Under the pieces are notes generated by a model. The model searched no databases, was not told the origin of the DNA, and was given only the letters and a program-made list of their open reading frames with translations. A program made the translations under genes and the position numbers. A stretch of DNA of 64,000 bases, taken from Angiostrongylus vasorum. Its lineage: Eukaryota; Nematoda; Chromadorea; Rhabditida; Metastrongylidae. Of this stretch, positions 55,501 to 64,000 are shown piece after piece (position 1 is the first letter of the stretch; each line of letters opens with the position of its first letter). Location: contig JADANN010000162.1 in NCBI GenBank assembly GCA_018806985.1, positions 1,075,501 through 1,139,500 of the forward strand. Reading direction: 5' to 3'.

Positions 55501-56335
55501 GACGGGCCGTATTTCCGGCTGAGCTATGATTTCAACATTATAGCGATGAGGTGCATTTTAGTGGATCAATGAGGACAGTAAGTGATGAGTCATCTACGGA
55601 ACACAGTCAGGCGGCTGGTCGTGGATAACGCTATGTAAGCAACGTGAAGTTTGAGCATCGATGGTTGCCACCATTGCCTAAGAGTCAAGGGACCACTATG
55701 ATAATGGCTGGAAACTGATAAGCCTATAGCGGCTTAACAGAATACACAGCATAAGTTGGCCGCTCAGCGGCCTTGTACGCATGGCGTACCGTGTGGGAGG
55801 AATGGTATATGCCACCGATGGCGTTGCAGACAGAACGCATTTTAGTATAGCCGCCGCTACTGACAACGCACCGCAGATCAACTGATAAACAATGAACAGT
55901 GACACTAGGATGAGGATCAGGATGATGATGACGATACAATGAGCTGGTGGGAAACGTGACGTAGTGACGATGATACGAAGTTAACGTACAATTCGCAACT
56001 GTCATTCAATAATGATATGATGAGTCCAATGTACAGTAATGACTATGTGCAGTATGACTTAACAACTGCGATAATCTACATTGGTGACACACGAGATCAA
56101 TACGGTACGGATCTAGAAGGCGAACGAGCCCTGACAGGCGCGAACCAGGATAACAATTCACGAAGCTATTTATATGCTTCCGGAGAAGGCGGTATTTGGC
56201 ATAGGTCCAGCATCATTACCGAAAACATCCGTCGGCTACCTCTCCATATCCTCTCAAAATCCTATGGTCAGCTGGCAGACGACTGCTCTCGCCAGCATCC
56301 TCATTCTCATCTTGTTATTGTACGCACGATAACTT

Positions 56336-56587
56336 TTGGACAGTAATAACAAACAACAAGTTCAGATTCTAAGAATAGGTTTGCATAACAATACTGTTTA
56401 CAGCGATCAAAGTTCCTTAGGATGGGACCAAGATATTTACGTTCTACGACATTTGCTAGGTAACTTGAGAAAAAACGGATATGACACTTATTTCCGAAAC
56501 ATACAGTCATACAAAGATAGAAATAGATATAGAAGAAAAATAGAAACTATTCTGGGAATAGCTGCTATAGATAAAAGACCTAATTAA
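56336..56587 (+). CDS. Unassigned 83-codon frame
   Basis: MDSNNKQQVQILRIGLHNNT, then hydrophilic, Asn- and Tyr-rich, with YFRNIQSYKDRNRYRRKIE near the end. No family recognised. It overlaps the end of the frame 56017-56346 by 11 nt. Codon use does not clearly separate it from chance. Confidence 0.25.
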   Translation: MDSNNKQQVQILRIGLHNNTVYSDQSSLGWDQDIYVLRHLLGNLRKNGYDTYFRNIQSYKDRNRYRRKIETILGIAAIDKRPN

Positions 56588-56629
56588 TGAAAAAAAAGCG
56601 AGCATGATCTTAACATAGAAAATAAAATG

Positions 56630-56885
56630 ATAAACCCCTCGGCGTTGATCAATCCGTGAGGGCTGCGCCAAGCAATCGACTTCCACAGTCATAGTTAAAC
56701 GTGATTGCATCTGGCCTTTACAATGACTCACGATGTCCTACCGATGCATGGAATCAGTGCAGCAGTCCTCCTAAACAAGTCCGGCACCAGTTTGTGGACC
56801 TCGAAGGGATGGAAGGCTTAGTGAGCCGCGAGTCCATTCTGTGTTTTGCAGAGCGCCTCTAACCACTGCGCTACACGCATGCTTT
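56630..56885 (-). repeat. SINE1, inside duplicated unit
   Basis: Reverse SINE1 from ctcggcgttgatcaatccgt to the head ctctaaccactgcgctacac (A-box-like tagcgcagtggttagag on the minus strand). The counterpart is at 52358-52622. Confidence 0.75.
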
Positions 56886-57243
56886 GGACATAACAGTTGT
56901 TAAATGTCGACTTTTTGCTTTACGTTTCTACCAAACCTTGTCAATTTTTAACAATGTGTAGCGAAATTCCTTTGCTGTTTCTTGAATAAGCGCGAGTTTT
57001 GTTCAACATTTCAAATTAACACATGCTATCAGACTACTTAAGAAAGTCGTGACTGCGACTCTTCATAAAGAACAAAACCCTTCCTTCCAATTTCCAGAAT
57101 CTCTTCAGTGACAGTACAAAACGTAGTCGGTTCCGCCATTACAGGCTCACATATAACTAACACTGGTTATGCATGTTTGAACAACGTATTTTTCAGTTTG
57201 AATTCTTCTCTGCATTATTTTTTAATGCTATAATAAAAATCAG

Positions 57244-58463
57244 GTTTACGTCGGATACGGGTGCTGGTGTGGATTTGGTGGTGAGCACATGCCGGTCGAC
57301 GGAATTGATAGGTCGGCAATTCTTTAATTCGTCACGGATATAATAAATCCTTACCGTATTAGTTTCCTTTAGCTGTACCTTCAAAATTCCACACATCTAA
57401 AACAGAAAACGTGCATTTATTGAGTTAACAGAGATCACGTTTGCGAGTCTTCTCTCAGATATTTAGAAGAAATCATTGAAATTGTGAAAATACTGTAATT
57501 CTCATAGCTGCTGCATGGAACACGACAAGTGTTACGATCTTGCCGTCGCTGGCTGGGCTTGCTCCGGCACTATTTGGGAATACTTGCAGGACTACAACTT
57601 TAAATGTACCAACCGCACCGCCATATGTAGCGGTAAGCACGGAACTCTCGTAGCTCTTATGAATAGGCTGGGCAGAACGCTTTCTGCTAAAAATTCCGAA
57701 ATATCGCTATTTTTATGCCGCAAGAATAGTTCTGTTGCCTGTCCGATTCATTAAACACATCGTCATCAACTACAATTTGTTAATCTTCTAACACTCAGTT
57801 GATACAGTTAAAAAATTCTCGCCACACCAATCAATTTTCGATCGTGAGACAACGAATTACGCACTAATTTCACCATGTTATTTTCTTCGTTTGCGCAATA
57901 AAAAAAGATAAATTTCTCGGCTCTGATCAATCTTTAAGGAATGGGCCATGCACTCGAATTCGTTAAGCATCGTTTGGAGGTGACTGAATGCATAGCTGGC
58001 CCATACAATGACTTGAGGTGGCCTACCGATGTATCGGGTCAGTGCTGCTGACCTCCCAGTCAAGTTTGGTCTCAATTTGCCGACTCCGGAGGGATGGAAG
58101 GCTTGGTGGGCTAGAGTCGCAGGGATCGATCACATGTATATTGCAAGGCGCTTCCGACCACTGCGCCACACGTGCCCATGTAACGCAATAATTATTGGAT
58201 ATTGCTATTGTACAACTCCTTATGTTTGCTAATATTTGTTTTTCCGTAAGAAATGAGGGTTCAATCTTCTCTATTAGTCACACATCACCTAGCGAGAGAC
58301 CGCTTTGAAAGACGAGCTTCGAAAGCGAATAGTCCAGTTACGAACGAATATTTCAGCGAAAAGCGACGCTTGCCAGTCCGCTCTTTGTGCTTGTGACGTG
58401 GCGTTGGCCGAGTGTTTTTCAAAGTTTCCGGAGCCACGAGAGCAGAAGAAGTGTGTCTCTTAA
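57244..58463 (+). CDS. Secreted PLA2-like protein, gene E, exons 2-4 intact
   Basis: Exons 57244-57311 (68 nt), 57508-57632 (125 nt) and 58357-58463 (107 nt, TAA) with GT-AG introns and correct phases. The product carries the calcium loop YGCWCGFGG, PVDGID, the active-site CCMEHDKCYDLAV with His-Asp intact, and the C-terminal ALCACDVALAEC followed by KFPEPREQKK. All residues expected for calcium-dependent catalysis in this part of the enzyme are present, unlike genes A and D. No signal-peptide exon is adjacent; the isolated exon at 50403 is 6.7 kb upstream and out of phase by one base, so the gene may be 5'-incomplete. Intron 3 holds a SINE1. Closest relative is pseudogene C. Confidence 0.75.
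57905..58178 (-). repeat. SINE1 inside PLA2 gene E intron 3
   Basis: Reverse SINE1 from tctcggctctgatcaatctt to the head gaccactgcgccacacgtgc. Full length about 270 bp. Confidence 0.8.
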
Positions 58464-58774
58464 AGAATGACATGGAACGGTACGACCAAGCACTTCCAAC
58501 GCTAGGATTCCATGCTCAGCTTGTTTCACAGATTCACTTGATCTTTTCTGAAAACACAATGAATTATCAACCTCTTCACATCTTCTTACCATTGTTCCAC
58601 GAGTTGTGTTATACTTTGGCTATCTGAATCACCATGGTATATAAATCTTTCATGAACGACTACTACTGCAGTATTTCGCACACTTTTTTCTAAACATCCA
58701 CGCTGAATCGTCATCTGCACCACGTGTTAGAATGAAATTTCTTTTTTTTTCCGTTTTTTTTGTTTGGGAAACGA

Positions 58775-58900
58775 TATCTCCCTACGTCATGTGAAGCATT
58801 GTATCGAGATGGTGGTAAAGAAAGGACAATGTGCCGATTTTAAAACATTCGATCCTTCAGTAGGATCAATCTGCGAGATAGTGGTGGGGTCATTTGCGAA
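58775..58900 (+). CDS. Probable saposin-like exon, copy 2
   Basis: Reads KHCIEMVVKKGQCADFKTFD, then PSVGSICEIVVGSF. Counterpart of the frame at 34105. A candidate donor gtagga follows FDPS and an acceptor-like tttaag lies 47 nt on. Saposin B identity rests on Cys spacing and helix pattern only. Confidence 0.4.
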
Positions 58901-58959
58901 TTTAAGTCACGTAGAAGGTGAAACATTCACCTGGCTATCCTTTATCAGCACTAACTAAC

Positions 58960-59905
58960 GCTCAATCAGTGCTTATTAATAGGAAAATATAGTTCTACCT
59001 CTTCTACCTCCTCTTTATTTATTCTTTAGCAGAGCTATGAGCTGAATCGTTACGTTCCCTTGTGAAAACACTTGAACAATGAGTTGGATGAAATTAAAAC
59101 ACACCTAAAGAAAATCTTCTAAGTTTTATTGCTTTAAACGAAGTGGAATACAAACGTATCGGAAGCTACCCAAATCTCTATGTTGCACTTTTATGCGGTG
59201 AGAAAAGCAGTGGGAATGGACGATGAAGCACTATGAGCGCATCAAATAGCTGTGGACTAAACCTGAATCACGCAGACGATTTCTAGTAAATGCAGCAACG
59301 AATAATACACTATCTTCAGTACCCAATCACACGTCGGGCGTTGTAAGAAGGCAGAGGCGGTCAAATCTTGAGTGGCATAGTCGTCATTGGATCCGGATCA
59401 GTTCGTGGCTCACCTTGGAGGTGGCTTTTTTGGCCTGCAATTGTAACAGCCGTTTTCTCATATTTTAGTTTTTTAACGTTCTACTTCTCAACCTGTGATC
59501 GTAAGTCTTATCAAATCCCATGCGATCACTTTTAATCCATAAAAAGCTTGAAAACAAACAATCGCCAACTAAATGAGGGAGGTAAGTCCTGTTAATCGTA
59601 GAAAAAAGCTACATTACGAAACGTCGATGACCGTGTCCACATCAATGGACGTCAACAGCAATATTTGTTGTAAACGAACCCGTGTACAAAAAAACGCTAA
59701 TTAGACAAATTAGGATCACCTGCAGGAAGTGATCCTCGACGAAAAGTCGCTCTGTAAATATTACATGGAGGCTCGAACGGCATCTTAGAAAAGATTAGTG
59801 CATGTGAACACAAGCAAAGCTAATGAATCGCCGTAGAGAATAAGATGTTCTCTCATTAGTCTGATGGATAATGGTGAAATATTTACTACTTACAATTTTA
59901 ACCTT
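58960..59905. other. No gene recognised
   Basis: Up to about 59190 it is a duplicate of 34230-34540. Beyond that AT-rich with no motif-bearing frame. Confidence 0.4.
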
Positions 59906-59914
59906 TTTTACTTA

Positions 59915-60095
59915 CTGCCTACTCTTTTTGATGGCAAGGTATATTGCGAAAGCTGAGAGACAGGCGAAACGAAGGACCCGCATGGTGTGATGGTGAACGC
60001 GTTACTCCCCGGAAATGACAATAGCGCCTTCGTTACCCCACCATAGGCACCTGCGGTCAGAGTTTTGCAAATATCTCAGCTTCGTTGGAGTTATA
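59915..60095. repeat. SINE2, rearranged inverted copy
   Basis: A reverse tail (ttactgcctactctttttga) is joined to a forward arm (gctgagagacaggcgaaacg, catggtgtgatggtgaacgc) and body (gagttttgcaaatatctcag). Confidence 0.65.
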
Positions 60096-60103
60096 TTTAC
60101 TAC

Positions 60104-60301
60104 TTAGTTTCACTATATGGAAATGATGACGGAGAAGTTATCCTACAATCACGTCAGTCATGGGACATTGCAGTCAAGAACATGAAGAGAACCAAGGAGG
60201 ACCACGAAAAAGTCCACGTTTTAACCGACCTCTTTGGAGACGAAGGCCGCGAACTACAGGCACTCCTCGCAACCATTGTAATAACTTATGTTCAAAAGTA
60301 A
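60104..60301 (+). CDS. Unassigned coding-like frame
   Basis: The frame reads LVSLYGNDDGEVILQSRQSW, then DIAVKNMKRTKEDHEKVHVL and TDLFGDEGRELQALLATIV. It is helical and charged and looks protein-like over 60 residues, but I do not recognise the family. Its upstream end runs into the SINE2 copy. It could be an exon or a transposon ORF remnant. Confidence 0.3.
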   Translation, partial: LVSLYGNDDGEVILQSRQSWDIAVKNMKRTKEDHEKVHVLTDLFGDEGRELQALLATIVITYVQK

Positions 60302-60619
60302 TGGACCACTGAACATTGGGGAGACCACCAACGTGACCACCTTGTTCAGGAAAGGTAATCGAAGATGACCCTACAGAATAAGAAGGGCGGCAATGATCAC
60401 ATCCAGACCTCTACGAAAAGACAGCGATTAACTAGCAGACACAAAAATTTATACTCTCGTTTATGACTAAGCCGTGCACTCCAGTCTTCAGCTATACAGC
60501 TGAGAAATGCGTTGAAACTTTAACGACGTCAGGGAATTAGCGAAGAAAAGAAAAAGGAGAGCACTGCGCATAAATTGGAGCCAAAAAAAATATCATAAAA
60601 ACCCAATGACAAGATAAAG

Positions 60620-61147
60620 GCGAAATCGAGAGAAAAGGTTCAAGAGAAGACACACTGCCTTTAGCGCAGCCGCAAATTTCTAAGGAATCATTGTACAAAT
60701 GACGGGTCTTCGTAGCTCACCGTTTAAACGTCTTCTTAGCGCTCTGCTATATAACACTCTTAAGCCACAAGTAGCCTTACGCTATGGTTAACAGCTCCTT
60801 CCTAAATTGACTTCATTATCTATGTGAACTATAAGTGTAAGTAGACTTTAATGTTCTAACTCCATTTACCAGTAAATATGGAACTCATTAAATTCCAAGT
60901 ATTTGTGTGATTTGAGTTCTCTGCCTACGATTTTTGTGATTTCGTTCTAGTTCTGATCTCCGTCTTTTCTCAGAGTAGTTATCAGTCACAAAGTCGTCAA
61001 ACTGGCCGACGATAAAAAGATGATGTTTCCAGGGTTTTACGGCTTCATGCACTGTTAATCACTCGTAGACAACTATAAAATTAATCGGTCTAGTATTTTG
61101 AATTACAGAGAATTCTTATCAGCACAGCTGTCTGTTTATGGTGAAGA
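60620..61147 (+). repeat. Inverted duplication arm 2 (partner 48705-49230)
   Basis: See 48705-49230. 60700-61147 is almost identical to the partner; 60620-60700 is about 85 percent alike. It ends at the start codon of a PLA2 exon 1 copy and includes a TATA-like actataaaatt at about 61072. Confidence 0.85.
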
Positions 61148-61290
61148 ATGCGTTTGTGTGATCGTCCCTATGTGTCCTCCAGTCTCTCATTCTGGTCCAT
61201 CACACTCAATCAGCTCGTCGGAAAACCAAAACCCAGGCGCTGTGAAATCTGGAGTACACATGAAGGTGCTTACTGCATTACGTCCCACTG
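61148..61290 (+). pseudogene. PLA2-like exon 1 remnant
   Basis: ATG in the family context, then an exon-1-length segment (143 nt) ending at the donor gtaggt. Against gene A the signal peptide is frameshifted and the Trp codon is TGA in the ancestral frame. Non-functional as a PLA2 exon, though a different frame stays open. Confidence 0.6.
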
Positions 61291-61479
61291 GTAGGTGTGC
61301 TATAAGTTGAAACTAGTACAGCGTCATGTTTTGAGCGGGAGTTCTTATGATGTCATCGATTGGTGGTACTTCTACATATATTACGGCTGCACTACAAAGC
61401 TCTTCTTAAACGGAAATAGTTGGAGTCTAAGAGATAAAAAGATGCGAGGCTTGGTTTTGTCAGGGGCTGAGTATCCTAC

Positions 61480-61545
61480 CAACGACCAGGTGTGTATTGC
61501 TGTGCACTTCCAACTACTACGCTACACACACGCTAAAAAAGAAAT
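61480..61545 (-). repeat. SINE1-variant head fragment
   Basis: cgaccaggtgtgtattgctg, tgcacttccaactactacgc matches the head of the variant at 45122 in reverse. Confidence 0.6.
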
Positions 61546-61627
61546 TATCCTGTAGTAATGAGATACCCACTGCCGATTTTATAAGGTACACCACCTTTTC
61601 TGAATTCTGCACTAATTTTAGGAGCTA

Positions 61628-64000
61628 GACTCAGCAGCCCACGGATCTCCCCTTACATGAGGGATCTCGAGCCGTTTAAGTCGAGAGGCTAGGTGGAACG
61701 TGCTCAGGTGGCGGATATGAGGTCAACGCCGACCAAAAGCGGCGTTCGCTTCCCTGAGACGCAGTTGGATGCAGGAGATGGATTCCTTGTTTCTATTCGT
61801 CGATGTGGCCCATACTTTCTGTATTTACGAAGCACATTCATGCATGCGTGTGTTTGTGAGTTCTAGCTTATATGGATTGTATTCTACTAGTCGATTCCGC
61901 CAAAAGCCTGCAATCAAGTGACAGGGAAGTCATACGGGAAGCGGTTAGGAGCCGCCTCCAACAAACAAGCTCTATGTCCACTCTGGGAGAGAATGGCAAA
62001 CTACCTGTGAGTATACCCAGACCTCATCTTCAGAGCTCAGCAAGGTATACGTGGGTTTCAAAAGCTAGAAACATTAAAAAGAAACGGGCCTCATTCCCCT
62101 GACCCCGAAAGAGCCCCCCGATTCGGCAGCGTTCGTTTGGACGAGAACGGGGTGGCTGCTAAAATCTCAGGGTCGTTCTAAGCTCCCTAAACTGCAAAGA
62201 ACTAAGGAGACGATTTGTACGTACAATGCATGCACACTTGCACCCGAGTTCCGGGTAGAAGAGTTGAGCAAGAAAGATGAGGTGCAACGTCATCGGCCTA
62301 GCCGAGACGAGACGACGCCTCCCATGCAACGCCATCAATGACACCGCAGAAGAACTCTTCCACAGAACATGCGACAGTAGAGGAGTGGGAAGTGTCGGCG
62401 TTCTCTTCAACACAAATTTGTCCATTGATTCATCGGAATAACTAACAACTCGAATCGGACGTTTGCGACTAAAGAGATGTCGATCAGCCCCGGCTGTGGC
62501 AGTCTTCATCGTTCATGCGCCGACATCAAACGACGAAGAAGAAGAAGAAGTCGAAGCGTAGCGTTCTGTATGAACTTCGAGAAGTTCTACAGAGAAGACC
62601 ATACATTCTTCAAGGTCAGCATTGGAGATTTTAACGATAAGATTGGGCCAAAAAGCACGTCTGAAGAACGTCACATTGGGACCCGTGGATTAGAATGGAA
62701 CGAACAGCGTGAGCGGCTCTCGGAGTTTATCATAACGGCCAGACCATCATGGTTCCATGGTAACTCGCAGTACCAGAAGCCTCACCCCTCAACGCTGGAC
62801 GGGGGGTCTCCCAGTGGAAAATACCATAACGAAATAGACCACATCATAGTAAACAGGATTTGCCTTACTGATGTCGATGTAGCCCCACAATTCTATGCGG
62901 GATCAGAAGATCACCTCCTTCGTCCAAGATTTCATTTCACGAGGAGAGGAGAAAAAAACCGCTAAATTCGAAAAACGAAGTCTCAAAAACACCGTAGACG
63001 GGGACTTATTCAATTCACTAGTCGGCTGTTGGGAACATGCCGTTGTCGATAACGTCGGCGAAAAATACGATCGGCCCATTCAACATCTTCGCGTTAGCGC
63101 TATGAAGGCTGAGAGTTCGAAAGTCACCATGAGACGTCTGTCTCCGGAAACATTCGAGCTGATACGCCAACTTGGAATCGCACGAGCTGCAGGTAATCGC
63201 GAACTAACGTCCGAACTTGGAAAGAACGGTAGACAGGCGATAAGGGGAAGATCTTAAAGCGAGAGGAGCAACAGTCATGGTCGAAGATGCACACGCTGGG
63301 AAAAGCATTCGCAAAGCCCGCCGAAGCTTCGCCAATTACAAAACCAAGAAGTTTGCACTCCGACGCTCAGACGGAACAGTTCCAACATTCAGAAAGGCAA
63401 TGGAGAAAATCATTTACGAATACTACTTAGATCTCTTCTATAGCCACGTCCTCCTTCCGTCATATGAAATAAAGGTAGATGGATATGCCGTACTATCGGT
63501 ATTCTCTTCCGAAACCCGACATGCCATCTCGTCAGTGAAAAATCGAACAGAACCAGGTCCGGACAGAATAAGACTTGAACACTTGGAAAATGTTCTGCCA
63601 GTCCTCGTAAACACACTGGCTCAGCTGTTCACACGTTACCCTGTCTCAATGCAAGATCCCTAGTCAGTGGAATACCAGCAATATCGTGCTCTTTTTTCAG
63701 GAATGGTGACCTCCACGATATCGACAACTATCGCCCAATCTGCTTTCTGTTTGTTGTGTACAAACTTTTCACTTGAGTCATCCTAAACAGGATTGAGAGG
63801 ACACTGGACGAAGGACAGCCATGTGTGCAAGCAGGGTTTCGAAAAAAGATTTAGTACGATAGACCACATCCACACGACAACACGACTCATTCAAGTATCT
63901 CGTGAGTACAAAAGACTGTCTCTCTTTCATCGATTTAAAAAAGGCCTTTAACTCAACTGGGACAGAAACAGTGATGGAAGCTCGTGACAGTCAGGGAGCC
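61628..64000 (+). mobile_element. RTE retrotransposon copy C, cut by window end
   Basis: 5' UTR from cccacggatctccccttaca, with the same palindromic start as copy A, followed by a broken endonuclease and RT up to the catalytic LSFIDLKKAF segment near 63930. The remaining RT lies beyond the window. Confidence 0.85.
62200..63960 (+). pseudogene. RTE ORF2: endonuclease and start of reverse transcriptase (copy C)
   Basis: Endonuclease pieces: TICTYNACTLAPEFRVEEL (62205), then a frame change. In the frame 62477-62965: FYREDHTFFKVSIGDFNDKI, EERHIGTRGLEWNEQRERLS, and FYAGSEDHLLRPRFHF where SDH reads SEDH. Frames 62895-63257 and 63277-63663 carry the linker and SVKNRTEPGPDRIRLEHLEN. A stop ends the frame at 63661, and a shifted frame continues toward FIDLKKAF. 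Several frame breaks; not functional. Confidence 0.8.

Larger units (their letters stand above)
55110..56600. other. Compositionally unusual block of unknown origin
   Basis: First AT-rich (taataacataatagtaacg), then GC-rich around 55340-55500 (cgcggccggcgcggcggctg), then balanced. It has plus frames 56017-56346 and 56336-56587 and a minus frame 55724-56005, none with a recognised domain. It matches no repeat family found elsewhere here. It lies between a PLE and a SINE1, so it may be a foreign or transposon-derived insertion; this is inference. Confidence 0.4.

Noticed and set aside
1..64000. CRISPR array, prophage or bacterial operon
   Set aside because: No regularly spaced direct repeats of the right size, no ribosome-binding-site-led long ORFs, and clear intron-containing nematode genes.

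Overview
The window is nematode nuclear DNA, most likely from a strongylid (hookworm-type) parasite. The evidence is intron-split genes with GT-AG splice sites, a secreted phospholipase A2 (PLA2)-like multigene family, a nematode-type glutathione S-transferase (GST) with a probable trans-splice acceptor, a degenerate tract of the nematode telomere unit TTAGGC, and many RTE and Penelope-like retroelements. The genus is an inference. No bacterial-style operon, rRNA, CRISPR array or convincing functional tRNA gene was seen. Most open frames in the window are chance frames or broken retroelements; the real genes are small and spread over several exons.

Host genes. (1) PLA2-like family: an apparently intact four-exon gene A on the minus strand (482-2115); gene B (minus, 30047-31550) with exons 2-4 and no visible exon 1; pseudogene C (plus, 32995-33791); decayed gene D (plus, 41043-42933); gene E (plus, 57244-58463) with exons 2-4; and three isolated decayed exon 1 copies (48557-48704 minus, 50403-50544 plus, 61148-61290 plus). 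Exon lengths are almost invariant (141, 68, 125 and 107 nt). A and D carry His where catalytic PLA2s have the calcium-binding Asp; B and E keep His-Asp. (2) A seven-exon GST gene (17446-20987) with one +1 frameshift and one GC-AG intron. (3) Two copies of a probable saposin-like exon (about 34105 and 58775), each behind a PLA2 copy.

Mobile DNA. Three RTE-type LINE copies on the plus strand (22105-24385, 34977-38375, and 61628 to the window end) plus 3' fragments. Penelope-like elements (PLEs) are at 10505-11500, 26545-28230, 46187-48345, 51185-52260 and 53455-55065, with many solo 3' ends that carry a hammerhead-ribozyme-like core. Three short families have tRNA-like heads: SINE1 (about 270 bp, more than 10 copies), SINE2 (mostly inverted dimers around a conserved centre) and SINE3 (about 330 bp). 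A non-autonomous repeat of about 400 bp, called R here, shares its 3' end with an RTE fragment.

Layout: 0-2.3 kb PLA2 A; 2.3-17 kb repeats and no recognised gene; 17-21 kb GST; 22-29 kb RTE and PLE debris; 30-34.5 kb PLA2 B and C; 35-38.4 kb RTE; 39-45.5 kb PLA2 D among SINEs and R; 46-49.5 kb PLE and one arm of an inverted duplication; 50-59 kb duplicated PLA2 E region invaded by PLEs; 60-61.4 kb the second duplication arm; 61.6-64 kb RTE. The picture is a local PLA2 array expanded by direct and inverted segmental duplication, broken up by transposons and partly homogenised by what looks like gene conversion.
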